Shown here: positions 54,493-64,000 of the stretch, piece by piece
How positions within the stretch are numbered: the stretch's first letter is position 1
Layout of the letters: each line of letters begins with the position of its first letter
Assembly: GCA_023663725.1 (NCBI GenBank)
Contig: JAMPGX010000001.1
Span: forward strand, 186,001-250,000
Source of the DNA: a bacterium
GTDB taxonomy: Bacteria; Bacillota; Clostridia; Lachnospirales; Lachnospiraceae
DNA length: 64,000 bases
Reading direction: 5' to 3'
Program-made: the position numbers and the translations under genes
Notes under the pieces: generated by a model
What the model was told of the DNA's origin: nothing
What the model saw: the letters and a program-made list of their open reading frames with translations, nothing else
The model's database searches: none

Positions 54493-56994
54493 TCAGTACA
54501 TCTGTATCGGCATATTCCCGCTGATCTCTCCGGTTATACCGGCCTTTTCGTCGTAGTACATATCATTCAGAACATACATCCCCATCTCATCCTCCCATTG
54601 CACAACCCCCTTTCCCAGCTCTTTTATCTCATGATCGCGCAGGTTTACCACATATTGCTGCGCTTCCTTCAACAAGCTTTTTATCCGCCTGTACTCCGCA
54701 TTTCCGGGTTTTGTATTTCTCTGTATTTCATCCCAGATCTCTTTTCCCCTGCCTATGGGAACGAACACTGAGCTCCCCCCTTCCTCTATCACACGGAACT
54801 GCTCTGCCGCCGTCTTGAACGCCTGATTTAACCCTCTCGGTTCATAGGATTTATGCTCCACGCCAGACCGAACCAAGCTGCCATTGTCCGCCAACAGACC
54901 GTATAGGGTATGGCCACTTGGCGCTAAAACCGGATAAATCATTTCGCTCCTTCTCTTCCAGAAATAGTAACGGAAATAAGTTTGTATCGCCTTCTCCGAC
55001 AACAATTCGCCGTCAAAACCCGCGGGATTTTCAGCGAACTCCCTCAGCAGCCTATCCGAAGCTTCCGCTCCAACTTTGATATCTTTTAGCTGCTTCAGCG
55101 ACTCCAATTTTTCACAGGGATTGACAATATAGACGGTCTCCACGCCCCGCAGTCCCTCCCTGTTGCACCGCCCCGCCGCCTGCACGATGGAATCCATCCC
55201 CGCCAGAGAGCGCACCACACAGGAAAAATCGAAGTCGATGCCCGCCTCGATCAATTGGGTGCTGACCACGATGATTCTTTCTCCGTCAGACAAAGCCCTG
55301 CGAATTTCATCGATGATACTTTTTCTGTGTGCCGCATAGAGCTTTGTGGAGAGATAATACACCTGATATGCTTCCCCCGCCCTCTTTTGCACCGCGCCGT
55401 ACAGGGCAAGCGCACAGTTCCTGGTGTTCAGGATCGCCAGCAGATTACCCCTTTCCTGCGCCTTTTCCCAGATAAAATCCGCCAGCTCCTCCTCGGTATA
55501 GCCGCCTGTTTTCAATTGCGGCTCCACCCGCACCCGCCTGAAGATGTCTCCAGCCTCCGAAGGCAGCTCCGCCAGAGCCGCAGACGCCGCGATTCTCGCA
55601 GGGTATGTCGGCTTCACCGTCTCCCCCAGCAGCGGCTGTGTGGCGGTACACAGCACACAAGTACAGCCGCAGAACTCTGTCAGATAGTTGATCAGGCTGT
55701 TGAACAGAGCGATCTGCTTCACCGGAAGAGTCTGAACCTCGTCAAAAAGTATCACTGCATTCTGAAACTGATGGGCAGGACGCAGATTCCTTGTGCCAGA
55801 CGCAAAAAAGGTATTCAGGAAACGAACCATCGTAGTCAGGACAATGGGCTCTTCCATTCTCTGCGCCCAGAAATCCCCATCCGTCGAAATATCCCCCCTG
55901 CTCCCGTGTGGATCACCGCTGTGCTCCACCTGGGAGTGCAGCTCCAGAATACTGTTTTTCACCAGATCGTCCATGGCGCTATCGCCGGCGTTTTCTCCAC
56001 GCAGCGCCTTTCTTACGCTTTTTGCGGTCTGGTCAATAACGGACAGATAGGGAATGATATAGAATATCCTATCCTTATCCTGCCGGATACAGTGGGACAG
56101 GGCAAAACGGGTCACAGCCAGAGTTTTTCCCGCCCCGGTAGGACAGGAGAGCGTATAGATGCCGCCCTTCCTCGCTCCTGCTTCCCCGCAGCGGTCAGAG
56201 ATATAATTTCTCCATACATTGATGGGTTTAGGAGACTGACCGATCCGCTGTATCTCCTTCTCAAGATTGTTCAGGCAATGTGCAAACAGCGCCTTCGCGG
56301 GCGCTATGCGCTCATGATGTCCGCCGCGCCAGTCGGCTGCTGGCGACTCCAGTTCTCCGCCGGTCGCGCTGTCCAGCCAGTCCGCGTCAATCAGGGACGA
56401 AAGCAGCATCTTTTCCGCCATCCCCAGAAAGAAACCGGTCTCCGCCGGTTTATCCGAACGTTCTATTATCTCCTGAAACAACGCTTCTGCCTCCGCATAG
56501 GCCTGCCGCAAAAGCTTTTCAAAACTCTCATGAGATATAACCGCCTCCCAGAAATACTCCTCCGCCTCGGCCAATTCTGTCTCGTCGCATTGCATCCTGG
56601 CCCGGTATCCGTCCTCTCCCTGGGGAGATATATTGTCCGACAATGCGGTATGATGGGAAAATATCGCCTCACACATCGCCTGCAGCGCAAGGCTTCGAAA
56701 CAGATTATCCTGTTTGCCCGCTAGCTTATTCAGGAGCACCGCACCTGCGGATGCGTGACCGCCTGTCTGTCCCGGATCGGAGCCGCCTGAGCGTATGACA
56801 TCCATCCTGTGTTGAAACGATGCGCCGGCCTTGCCCAGATCATGCAACAGACCGACCAGATATCCCATGGCCGGACACTGCATCTTCCGCGTATTTTCAC
56901 AGCATAACAGGGCCACCTGAGTCAAATGCGCCGTCAAGTCCTGTTCTGTGATTCCATTCTCCGTATGCGTGATATGTGCAATCTTTGTTTTCAC
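54493..56994 (-). CDS. cas3: Cas3 helicase-nuclease (type I-C)
   Basis: About 833 residues. HD nuclease motifs [17 protein letters not shown] and FSHHTALSD; helicase motifs [14 protein letters not shown] (Walker A), [11 protein letters not shown] (DEVQ-type motif II), [21 protein letters not shown] and [10 protein letters not shown]. It unwinds and degrades Cascade-bound DNA. I prefer the GTG start at 56994 (GAGAGGT six bases upstream; protein [14 protein letters not shown]); a GTG at 57045 is possible and would abut kwaB. Confidence 0.95.
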   Translation of the reverse strand: MKTKIAHITHTENGITEQDLTAHLTQVALLCCENTRKMQCPAMGYLVGLLHDLGKAGASFQHRMDVIRSGGSDPGQTGGHASAGAVLLNKLAGKQDNLFRSLALQAMCEAIFSHHTALSDNISPQGEDGYRARMQCDETELAEAEEYFWEAVISHESFEKLLRQAYAEAEALFQEIIERSDKPAETGFFLGMAEKMLLSSLIDADWLDSATGGELESPAADWRGGHHERIAPAKALFAHCLNNLEKEIQRIGQSPKPINVWRNYISDRCGEAGARKGGIYTLSCPTGAGKTLAVTRFALSHCIRQDKDRIFYIIPYLSVIDQTAKSVRKALRGENAGDSAMDDLVKNSILELHSQVEHSGDPHGSRGDISTDGDFWAQRMEEPIVLTTMVRFLNTFFASGTRNLRPAHQFQNAVILFDEVQTLPVKQIALFNSLINYLTEFCGCTCVLCTATQPLLGETVKPTYPARIAASAALAELPSEAGDIFRRVRVEPQLKTGGYTEEELADFIWEKAQERGNLLAILNTRNCALALYGAVQKRAGEAYQVYYLSTKLYAAHRKSIIDEIRRALSDGERIIVVSTQLIEAGIDFDFSCVVRSLAGMDSIVQAAGRCNREGLRGVETVYIVNPCEKLESLKQLKDIKVGAEASDRLLREFAENPAGFDGELLSEKAIQTYFRYYFWKRRSEMIYPVLAPSGHTLYGLLADNGSLVRSGVEHKSYEPRGLNQAFKTAAEQFRVIEEGGSSVFVPIGRGKEIWDEIQRNTKPGNAEYRRIKSLLKEAQQYVVNLRDHEIKELGKGVVQWEDEMGMYVLNDMYYDEKAGITGEISGNMPIQMY

Positions 56995-57047
56995 TATCGT
57001 ACCTCTCCCGCTTATCCTTACGATCTTGTTTTGAGGAGTTTCCACCG

Positions 57048-57920
57048 TCAGCTTACAGACCGTTTTGAGTTTGTAATATATGTGGCATTGGAAAATGACC
57101 CCTTATATACTTCCTCGTCCAGAAAACCCAATATAATCTTCATATCCTTTTTTCCCATGGGAATCACGATTTTTTCATCCCTGATCACGACATTGATCCC
57201 TGTCCGCTTCCCGATTCTCTGAATCTCACGGGCCGAATATTTCTCCAGTACTCCCGAATCCAGAATAGACGCTATCTTTTTGCGGACCCGACTGTCTGCT
57301 TGTCCAATGAATAGTTCCGCATTATCCATTGCCAGCTCCTTCAACTGTGTAAATCTCTCCACCTCGCCCTGCGTCGCCTGACGGTAATAGGCCATCAGGC
57401 TGAATATCTGCCTTGCCATAAAGAAGGACTTAAACAACAGTTTTCCGTCCTCATAGATACAGTCTATCTCATCAGATATGGATATCCCGAAACGCTTCTC
57501 CTGTACAAAAGTGTCCCTGTCAAAGAACAGATTAATGCCCTTTACACTGATGTACTGCTCCCTCTTAAACTTTTGGAATGCAATGATTGTCCTGTTGTCA
57601 CAGACTTCCCCGACAAAGACGGCCTTGATCTTGTCCGCATTGCTTTCATTGGGAATGAACGATTCGATGCCTGCCGGCGTTTCCACTGCTCTTCGTATCT
57701 CCGCCTCCAATTCATAGTCTGGGATATATAGCATTTCATCCGCATCAGGACTGTAATTTCCGTCAAAAGGAATCTGCTCCACACCCTCCAGCATGACACG
57801 GTAAGCTTGGACATAGCTCTGACATATGGCGGCCTGCGCTTTTCTGTCTGTCTCTATTTTACATATCTCCAGCTTTTCATTGTCCTGTAGCAAAACCATC
57901 ACTGACGCATTTTCAAACAT
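57048..57920 (-). CDS. kwaB: KwaB-like protein (DUF4868), Kiwa defence
   Basis: A 290-residue soluble protein. The middle (about 110-200) has the DUF4868 signature: KGINLFFDRDTFVQEKRFGI, SDEIDCIYEDGKLLFKSF and MARQIFSLMAYYRQAT QGEVERF. The ends are mixed. In Kiwa, KwaB works with the membrane protein KwaA against phage. Start ATG at 57920 behind GGGGAGG. It is directly downstream of the kwaA-like gene (67-base gap) and directly upstream of cas3, same strand. Confidence 0.78.
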   Translation of the reverse strand: MFENASVMVLLQDNEKLEICKIETDRKAQAAICQSYVQAYRVMLEGVEQIPFDGNYSPDADEMLYIPDYELEAEIRRAVETPAGIESFIPNESNADKIKAVFVGEVCDNRTIIAFQKFKREQYISVKGINLFFDRDTFVQEKRFGISISDEIDCIYEDGKLLFKSFFMARQIFSLMAYYRQATQGEVERFTQLKELAMDNAELFIGQADSRVRKKIASILDSGVLEKYSAREIQRIGKRTGINVVIRDEKIVIPMGKKDMKIILGFLDEEVYKGSFSNATYITNSKRSVS

Positions 57921-57987
57921 ATGTATTCCTCCCCATATAATGATAGCATTCCCTCGCTCGGTTCCCCGTAAGGCAGATCCGTGACCG

Positions 57988-58518
57988 TTATTGATCCCCC
58001 TCTATGTATTCCAGCATCAAGGTATCGCTGATACGGACAACCTGGGTAACCTGCTCGATACTTCTCATTCCCCGCCTCCTGCTGATCAGCACACATGCCG
58101 TCCCTGTAGACAGATTCGCTCTGTAACAATGATAACCTGCCAATAGTAAGACGGGACAAAATCCCAGGTCACCCACCCTTATCAGTACGGCAAAAATACT
58201 CACTGCAATCAATATCCATACGATAATGTCATTTTTCCACACAATTCCTACCAGTGGAATCAAATACGCAACAAAGCTTACCAGAACAGATGAATCGTCC
58301 TGCGATATGCTGTCAATCGTAATTTTTAATACAGGCAATTTCTTTTCACACAATTTGATAAAAATATAGGTGTAAATCATGTTGACTAAACCGAAAAGTC
58401 CCAACAGTATGCAGACTACTATGTTTGTACCTTGCAGGAAAAGAGTAATCGCCAAAAAGACACAGACTGGCGCAACACAACTCATTTTATAGATTAGCTT
58501 TTGAAATCCGTTAATCAT
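57988..58518 (-). CDS. kwaA: KwaA-like membrane protein, Kiwa defence
   Basis: A 176-residue protein with four membrane helices (about 11-30, 32-54, 77-94 and 97-115) and a short cytoplasmic tail. The segment VLVSFVAYLIPLVGIVWK and the block FCPVLLLAGYHCYRANL followed by ACVLISRR match the pattern typical of KwaA-like proteins. Start ATG at 58518 behind GGGGG. First gene of the island operon. Assigned mainly from size, topology, these motifs and the KwaB-like neighbour. Confidence 0.72.
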   Translation of the reverse strand: MINGFQKLIYKMSCVAPVCVFLAITLFLQGTNIVVCILLGLFGLVNMIYTYIFIKLCEKKLPVLKITIDSISQDDSSVLVSFVAYLIPLVGIVWKNDIIVWILIAVSIFAVLIRVGDLGFCPVLLLAGYHCYRANLSTGTACVLISRRRGMRSIEQVTQVVRISDTLMLEYIEGDQ

Positions 58519-58887
58519 CGCTTTTTGCCCCCAATTCTAAAACCTCATGACAAAAAATTCCAATATATGATATAATATGTTTTAGTGTAATAGCTTGTAT
58601 TTTATACTGTTATATATTTGCTAATCCTTTATGTCAATTATGAATCTTATACCATAGTTTACCATAAAGTATATTATGTGTCAACAGATAATACTTTCAT
58701 TATTGAAAGATTTATTTATGTCCTTTTGCATTTATTCCGAACGCTTATAAAGATTCGCCATACCATATATAAAAGCATCATCATTTTCAAAACTTTACTT
58801 CTGATTCTGCATATGATAGAATCTACATGTCAGTTTAGGCTGCGGGTTGAAATAATAAAGAAAGCATTAACGTCATCGGGCAACAAC
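58519..58887. other. AT-rich non-coding stretch upstream of kwaA
   Basis: No gene seen. It must contain the promoter for the Kiwa-cas transcript if that is one unit; candidates such as the TTACAC / TATATT pair near 58570-58600 on the minus strand are weak. Confidence 0.4.
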
Positions 58888-58922
58888 TACTTTACCCCCT
58901 CATCTCCTGAGGGGGTAAAGTA
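58888..58922. terminator. Strong hairpin between the AAA-like pseudogene and the island
   Basis: A perfect 14-bp stem TACTTTACCCCCTC with its complement around ATCTCCT. No T-run on either strand, so possible terminator or boundary hairpin. Confidence 0.5.
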
Positions 58923-58951
58923 TTCTCCCGCTATTTACCTACCATTTATCC

Positions 58952-59672
58952 TTATCTCCCAATCAACACCTTGCTTCCCTCAAAGGCAAAACCGTATTTC
59001 CTGATTACTCTGGTAATTCCCGTCATGACAGCTCTCTCGATATAAGGATTGGTCTTAAACGTTGCGTTAAACAGGCTTCTGGTAAACGCAGCCAACTCCT
59101 CCCAATATCCATAGACATATGCCTCCTGCATGGGCGTATCATATTCGTCCAAAAGAAAAATTACCTTCTTCCCATAATACCGCATTAGGAACCTGACAGC
59201 GCTTTCAGAGCATCCGTCGCTATATGGGCTTCCATGTCAAAAGAAACCTTCCGATAATATTTCTTTTCATCCTCCCTCAGAGTCCCGCTATCCAAGAGGA
59301 AATCAAACCGATTATACAACTCCGCAATGAGAAAGAAAAGCTTCTTCTGCGCACTCAGAAAAGTCGTTTCCTTTATAGGAGCAAAGCTGATAAAGATCAC
59401 TGGATATGTCCCCTGAAGCTGCCGATATCTCTCCTCTTTCCAGATATCCAGCCCCTCAAACAGATCATTCCTACCGGCATATTCCACGGAAAAGAATTTC
59501 TCCAGCATACTCATGGTCAGCGTCTTCCCAAAACGCCTGGGACGGGTAATCAGCGTTACCTCATCCTCCGCCTCCCACCACTCTCTGATGAAAGCCGTCT
59601 TGTCCACATAGAAAATATTACGCACCGCAGCTTTTCAAAATCCTGACATCCAATACTCACTGTCCTCGGCAT
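58952..59672 (-). pseudogene. AAA-ATPase-like / PD-(D/E)XK family gene, frameshifted and internally deleted
   Basis: Three pieces belong together. ATG at 59672 begins MPRTVSIGCQDFEKLR; the frame shifts to NIFYVDKTAFIREWW..ITRPRRFGKTLTMSML (Walker A-type) and again after ATDALKALS to FLMRYYGKKVIFLLDEYDTPMQEA. Then MTGITRV joins directly to IRKYGFAFEGSKVLIG, although the intact family has about 300 residues between. So two one-base losses plus a large in-frame deletion have removed the nuclease domain. Confidence 0.8.
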
Positions 59673-59772
59673 ATCTGCCTCCTTTTAGACAGTCCCTATA
59701 TGGTACTTGCAAATCATTCGCTTTGCTCCATTTATCTCATTTATTGCATTGTAACATACCCCTTTTTCCTCG

Positions 59773-60486
59773 TCAATCAAATAAAATCTCCTCCACCGTC
59801 ACAAAGGTATACCCCTCCTCCAGCAGTTCGTCCACCGCCTGCAACGCTGCTTTCACAGAACTGTCGTAGTAGTCGTGCATCAGGATGATGTCGTTTTCTC
59901 CCGTCTTGCTCACGATCTTCCTCGCGACACAGTCCGCATTGCTGGAGCACCAGTCCAATGGATCTACGGTCCAAAGCACGGGAAACATATTCAGTTCGCT
60001 CTCAAAACTCTTATCCCAGGAGCCGTAGGGGGGCCGGACGTAGATCACCTCCTGTCCCGTGATCTCCTTCAATATCTCGTTGGTCTTTACCAGTTCTTCC
60101 TTGAAGATATCTCGATTTCCCTTTCTCAGTTGGATATGGCTGTAGGTATGGTTGCCGATCAGATGTCCCTCCTCCTGCATACGCTTTATAATATCAGGAT
60201 GCAACTGCGCGTGCTCCCCAGTCACAAAAAAAGTCGCCACCACTCCCCGCTCCTTAAGGCCGTCCAGCAACTGTTCCGTGTATCTGGGGTGAGGGCCGTC
60301 ATCAAAGGTAAGCGCAATCCTGCGTATCTCCCGCTCCGCGCCCTCCTGCTCCTCCACCTCGCCTATCACCGCCGCCTGGCGCCAATTCGGGTTTTCCTTG
60401 AATCCATATACTCCTATTAACATCAGACACAGCAATATGTCCCCCAAAGCCAGCGCTTTCCCGATTTCCTTCATACTCACTCTCAT
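59773..60486 (-). CDS. Polysaccharide deacetylase (peptidoglycan/chitin-type)
   Basis: A 237-residue protein with one N-terminal membrane helix (about 10-28) and a NodB-fold domain. Metal motifs: ALTFDDGPHPRYT (catalytic Asp pair) and IGNHTYSHIQL; later RPPYGSWD and the closing ILMHDYYDSS. It would deacetylate wall or extracellular glycan from outside the membrane. Start ATG at 60486 behind GGGGGC; upstream ATGs give poor extensions. Confidence 0.9.
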   Translation of the reverse strand: MRVSMKEIGKALALGDILLCLMLIGVYGFKENPNWRQAAVIGEVEEQEGAEREIRRIALTFDDGPHPRYTEQLLDGLKERGVVATFFVTGEHAQLHPDIIKRMQEEGHLIGNHTYSHIQLRKGNRDIFKEELVKTNEILKEITGQEVIYVRPPYGSWDKSFESELNMFPVLWTVDPLDWCSSNADCVARKIVSKTGENDIILMHDYYDSSVKAALQAVDELLEEGYTFVTVEEILFD

Positions 60487-60641
60487 GTCGAAGCCCCCTT
60501 GCGACTCAAATCCTTTATCAGAAAAATGTCCGCTGTTTTCATAGAAATATATGTATTTCGACTTATCCATATTCACAATCAAGCAAAGACAGGGCCACAC
60601 ACAGACATGTGTGAAGCCCTGTCAATTTAGTACAATTTGAT

Positions 60642-61841
60642 TCATACTCCCACCGACTCGCAGAGATTCATATGCGCAATATATTCCGCTCCAAAATCCT
60701 GCTGCTCGGCCAAGTTGATCACCTGCGCTCTCTGCCTCAGCCGCTCGGTACGCCCACAGACACCCTTATCCGCAGCCCAGAGCCACGCTCCGGCCAGAGC
60801 CGTGTTTCCCGCGGCTGTCACCCGTCCAGACAATTCCTGCGGCAGCAGTCCCAGCGCTATAGCCGCCCCAACTTCCAGAAAGTATCCGAATCCTCCCGCC
60901 AGATATACCTTCTGAATCTGCTTCAGCTCTGTCAGTCCATACTGCTCCGCCAACATATGGATGCCTGTAAAGATCGCCGCCTTAGCCATCTGAAGCTGTC
61001 GGATACGGTCCTGCGTAATTCGCACATTTCCAATGGTAACTCCCTGCTCAAAATAGGGTTCCGCCAGCAGTCCCGTCTCGTCCACCAGACCCAGCTCCAA
61101 CAGTCTGGCAGTCAGGGCAACCATATCCGCTCCCCAGATATCGCCCCCGCCCTCAAAAGCAGGACCGGCGGCAGTGCTGGTGCAGATCAGCCTGTCCTTG
61201 CAGCCCAACGCAAGCTCTCCGTTGGTTCCCAGATCCACCAGCAGCGTGATATCCTCCGTCTGGTCCATCCCACACGCCAGTATGCCTGCCACGATATCTC
61301 CGCCCACGAAGGCGGATAACCCCGGCAGCGTCACGGCCTCCACTCCCTCCACCGTCAGCCTCTCCTCCGATAGATAGTCTGCCCGAAAAGGAGCCGCTCC
61401 AAGCGGCGTCGGGTCATGTCCCACCAGCAGATACAGCATAGTCGTATTGCCTGCGATGACCAGCCGCTCCGGATTCCCCCCCTGCTGCCGGCATTGCCTG
61501 ATTCCCTCCTCCAGAGCCTGTCTTGCCAACTGCTGCAGCTGCCGTCTCACCATCGGGTTCTCCGCGGCCTGAATGCGGGAGACGACATCCGCCCCCAGAC
61601 ATCTCTGCGGATTGGCGCATACATACTGCCCCCCTTTTTTCCCCATCCGGTCATACCACTCCATCGCAACGGTGGTGGTGCCCAGATCAGCAATCGCAAA
61701 CTCTCCCACAGGTCGCAGGGCTATCTGCTCTGACAACTGAAAAGAAGCTGTAATCACCCGCAATTTATCTTCCAGGTCTCCCCCGGGCGCACAACAGCCG
61801 CAACCGGTACACACCTGGCATCTGCTTCCCTGCCAAGCCAT
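60642..61841 (-). CDS. Short ASKHA-domain protein with N-terminal Cys cluster
   Basis: A 399-residue protein, start ATG at 61841 behind GAGGAGG. The ASKHA (actin-like ATPase) core of RACE-type corrinoid activators is seen in IADLGTTTVAMEWYD, VIAGNTTMLYLLVG, VDLGTNGELALG and STAAGPAFEGGGD. The [2Fe-2S] domain normal for these activators is missing; a small CQVCTGCGCC cluster replaces it. Role as corrinoid-enzyme activator is inference. Confidence 0.8.
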   Translation of the reverse strand: MAWQGSRCQVCTGCGCCAPGGDLEDKLRVITASFQLSEQIALRPVGEFAIADLGTTTVAMEWYDRMGKKGGQYVCANPQRCLGADVVSRIQAAENPMVRRQLQQLARQALEEGIRQCRQQGGNPERLVIAGNTTMLYLLVGHDPTPLGAAPFRADYLSEERLTVEGVEAVTLPGLSAFVGGDIVAGILACGMDQTEDITLLVDLGTNGELALGCKDRLICTSTAAGPAFEGGGDIWGADMVALTARLLELGLVDETGLLAEPYFEQGVTIGNVRITQDRIRQLQMAKAAIFTGIHMLAEQYGLTELKQIQKVYLAGGFGYFLEVGAAIALGLLPQELSGRVTAAGNTALAGAWLWAADKGVCGRTERLRQRAQVINLAEQQDFGAEYIAHMNLCESVGV

Positions 61842-61911
61842 GTGCTGCACCTCCTCTTTGTGTCTTCCGTTACATCCGCCATTCATATCAGCGGCGCGGT
61901 CTGCGCCGCGT

Positions 61912-62085
61912 TCAGACAAACTGATTCTTCTCCCGATCATAGCGATAGCCAATGCCGGAAAGCTTCTCCTCAATCTCCTCCTGCCCGATATCCATATCCT
62001 CGCACATGGCCTCCAGGCTCGAATAGTAATCTCTGAGCTTCAGATTGACAAAGCTCAACAACATAACAGGGTCCTTGGGTATCAT
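61912..62085 (-). CDS. DUF4250 small protein
   Basis: A 57-residue protein, MIPKDPVMLLSFVNLKLRDY followed by a helical half and YDREKNQFV, a DUF4250 member. Start ATG at 62085 behind GGAAGGAGG. It overlaps the stop of the GH1-PMI fusion by four bases (ATGA), so it is translationally coupled. Function unknown. Confidence 0.85.
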   Translation of the reverse strand: MIPKDPVMLLSFVNLKLRDYYSSLEAMCEDMDIGQEEIEEKLSGIGYRYDREKNQFV

Positions 62086-64000
62086 AAAGCCTCCTTCCTC
62101 TCCATTGCGGTAGAAGCAATAATCTCCATATCGCCCAGCATTTCCACGCGTCCATAGCCCGCGGGAATCAACAATTGCGCTCCCTTTCCCACGCTGTAGC
62201 CCTCGATAATGCCTGTTCCCTCTATCACGCTGACGATCAGGAAGGGATGCTCCTGATGAAATTGGAAGGAATCCTTCACCACCAGCTTCCACACCTTGTA
62301 ATAGGCGCTCTCCGCCAGCAGATTCCAGGTATTCGGCGGCTGCGGCTGCCCTCTCTTGATCGCCGTCCGCTCCGTCTCATCCGGCACATTGATCACGTCA
62401 ATGCTCTGAGCCAGATGAAGCTGGCGGGGCTTACCGTCCACCAGGCGTCCATAATCATAGATCCGGTAGGTGATATCGCTGCTCTGCTGCGTCTCCAGAA
62501 TCAGGAAACCGCCCGTGATGGCATGCACTGTGCCAGGGTTGATCTGAATCACATCCCCCTTTCGCACCGGCACCCGACGAATCAACTCCTCATAGCGCCC
62601 CTGCTCCACCATCTCCCTCAGCTCCGCGCGGCTATGGGCATGGTGTCCCACCACCAGCTCCGCGCCCTCCTCGCAGTCCATGATATACCAGCACTCAGTC
62701 TTTCCAAATGGCGCCTTCTCTTTTTCCCGTGCATAGGTATCGTCGGGATGTACCTGGATACTCAGATCGCTCTTCGCGTCGATGATCTTGACCAGCAGGG
62801 GAAACTCCTCATAGGAGAGATTCCCGAACATCTCTCTGTGCTCTCTGTACAGTCTGGACAGAGTCTGCCCCGCATATCTCCCCTGGCTGACGCGGCAGTC
62901 CCCGTGAGGGTGGGCGCTGACAGCCCAACACTCCCCGATGGCTTCGCCGTCCGCGTGATAGGGGAACTGTGTCACCAGCCGCCGTCCGCCCCACACACAT
63001 TCCTTCAGAACCGGCTCCAGATGCAGGATCTCTCCGCCAGTCCTGTTCATAGCCAGCGCCGCACCGTTAGTGTCCATAATCTTCTGATACCAGCGAGCAC
63101 TGTCCTTGACAATGCGCTGCTGGTTGCGATAGTCCACATACACCAGACCGAAGCGCTCGTGATAACCGTTAGTCCACTCAAAATTGTCCAGAAATGTCCA
63201 CAGGAAATACCCTCTGACATCCACGCCCTCGTCTACGGCCCGCTGCAACTGGTACAGGTATTTTTCCAGAAAATCAATGCGGTTCGGATCATGCACCTTG
63301 CCGTCCAGCGACACCGTATCATGACAGGAGATGCCATTTTCCGTGATATACAGAGGCATATGATAGCGCTCGTACAGGAACTTGCAGCTATAGTAGAGGC
63401 ATTCCGGCGTCACTGGCCACTGGATCGCCGTCTTGGGAAAGCCCGGATAACGGTTCACATATTCCACGCCGCCGTCCGAAGCCCGCCGCACCATATACCC
63501 ATTGTAGACATTCTGTCCCATGAAATCCAGAGGTTGGGAGATCAGCTCCATATCCTCCTCGGTGATCTCAGGCAGATACTCGGCAAAGCGCTCAAGGCCC
63601 TCCTGCGGATAATGCCCCAGCAGCACAGGGTCGCTGTACCAGGACACATTCCAGGTCCAATTGTCCATCGGATTACGCAGTCCAAAATATACCTCCCGTG
63701 CCGCCTCGATATCCTCCGGGCTGTCAGTGGCGGGGATAGCCACGCCGCAGGTAGGCGCAAATCCCACCTTGACAGGCCCCCTGGCATATTTTCTCAGATT
63801 GATTACCGCCTGCCCGTGCGCTTTGAGGGCATTGTGGGCAACCTGAAAGGTCTCCCTGTAGGAGAGCTTCAGTCCCGGCGCAGCCTCTCCGCGCAGATGC
63901 CCCAACCCCACAAAGCACTGAGGCTCATTCAGCGTAAAAAAGTACTGGCAGTCCTCGGAGAAATTCTCCGCCACCACCCTCGCGTACTCTCCAAACCATT
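62082..64000 (-). CDS. GH1 beta-glucosidase fused to type I mannose-6-phosphate isomerase (5' end outside window)
   Basis: The 5' end lies outside the window; about 639 residues are seen. First comes the GH1 domain with acid/base TLNEPQCF and nucleophile ITENGISC. From about residue 320 follows a type I phosphomannose isomerase cupin: PVLKECVWGGRRLV, zinc ligands SIQVHPDD, the block GTVHAITGGFLI, and PRQLHLAQSIDV. One protein would thus release sugars from glycosides and interconvert mannose-6- and fructose-6-phosphate. Operon with the DUF4250 gene. Confidence 0.9.
   Translation of the reverse strand, partial: WFGEYARVVAENFSEDCQYFFTLNEPQCFVGLGHLRGEAAPGLKLSYRETFQVAHNALKAHGQAVINLRKYARGPVKVGFAPTCGVAIPATDSPEDIEAAREVYFGLRNPMDNWTWNVSWYSDPVLLGHYPQEGLERFAEYLPEITEEDMELISQPLDFMGQNVYNGYMVRRASDGGVEYVNRYPGFPKTAIQWPVTPECLYYSCKFLYERYHMPLYITENGISCHDTVSLDGKVHDPNRIDFLEKYLYQLQRAVDEGVDVRGYFLWTFLDNFEWTNGYHERFGLVYVDYRNQQRIVKDSARWYQKIMDTNGAALAMNRTGGEILHLEPVLKECVWGGRRLVTQFPYHADGEAIGECWAVSAHPHGDCRVSQGRYAGQTLSRLYREHREMFGNLSYEEFPLLVKIIDAKSDLSIQVHPDDTYAREKEKAPFGKTECWYIMDCEEGAELVVGHHAHSRAELREMVEQGRYEELIRRVPVRKGDVIQINPGTVHAITGGFLILETQQSSDITYRIYDYGRLVDGKPRQLHLAQSIDVINVPDETERTAIKRGQPQPPNTWNLLAESAYYKVWKLVVKDSFQFHQEHPFLIVSVIEGTGIIEGYSVGKGAQLLIPAGYGRVEMLGDMEIIASTAMERKEAL

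Noticed and set aside
57048-57920. The KwaB-like protein as a Cas accessory (e.g. CARF-type) protein.
   Set aside because: No nucleotide-sensing CARF-like pattern is seen; DUF4868-type motifs and the membrane neighbour favour Kiwa.

Overview
The window is chromosomal DNA from a low-to-middle GC Clostridia (Bacillota), most likely a member of the Lachnospiraceae. The basis is the gene set (DUF1836, DUF4250, DUF6171 and DUF6033 proteins, a YerC-type TrpR protein, a bactofilin with a LytM-like partner, a two-gene SUF system, a cytoplasmic GH9 enzyme), the strong AGGAGG-type ribosome binding sites and occasional TTG/GTG starts. No species can be named from the sequence alone.

Region 1 (1-24 kb) is mostly ordinary chromosome: an SPFH protein cut by the window edge, two orphan substrate-binding lipoproteins, a c-di-GMP type GGDEF/EAL protein, an AraC regulator, a zinc-dependent phospholipase C homologue, a four-gene minus-strand operon (DUF1836, PHP phosphatase, two large membrane proteins), yerC, bactofilin plus degenerate M23 protein, a cold-shock gene, a eukaryotic-type HisA, dapB-dapA, a cobalamin adenosyltransferase, an SSB-like protein and typA.

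Region 2 (24-43 kb) is a patchwork. It holds GH9, the SUF-like pair sufC-sufB, a chemotaxis receptor, MarR and OmpR-type regulators and many hypothetical proteins. It also holds two kinds of small fold-back elements (one family present twice with 12-bp direct repeats at its ends), a tRNA-Arg flanked by an integrase relic, a frameshifted CofE-like gene, and relics of a polymorphic-toxin locus.

Region 3 (43.4-58.5 kb) is a defence island. A 77-repeat CRISPR array is followed, on the minus strand and upstream of it in transcription order, by a complete type I-C set (cas3, cas5c, cas8c with an internal cas11c start, cas7, cas4, cas1, cas2). Directly upstream of cas3, in the same orientation, lie two genes that I read as a Kiwa system (kwaA, kwaB). 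All ten coding units point the same way: invasion could be sensed at the membrane by KwaA/KwaB and cleared by Cascade-Cas3, but a functional link is inference from position only.

Region 4 (58.5-64 kb) has a decayed AAA-ATPase-like/PD-(D/E)XK gene, a polysaccharide deacetylase, a short ASKHA-domain protein, a DUF4250 gene and a GH1 beta-glucosidase fused to a type I mannose-6-phosphate isomerase, cut by the window edge.
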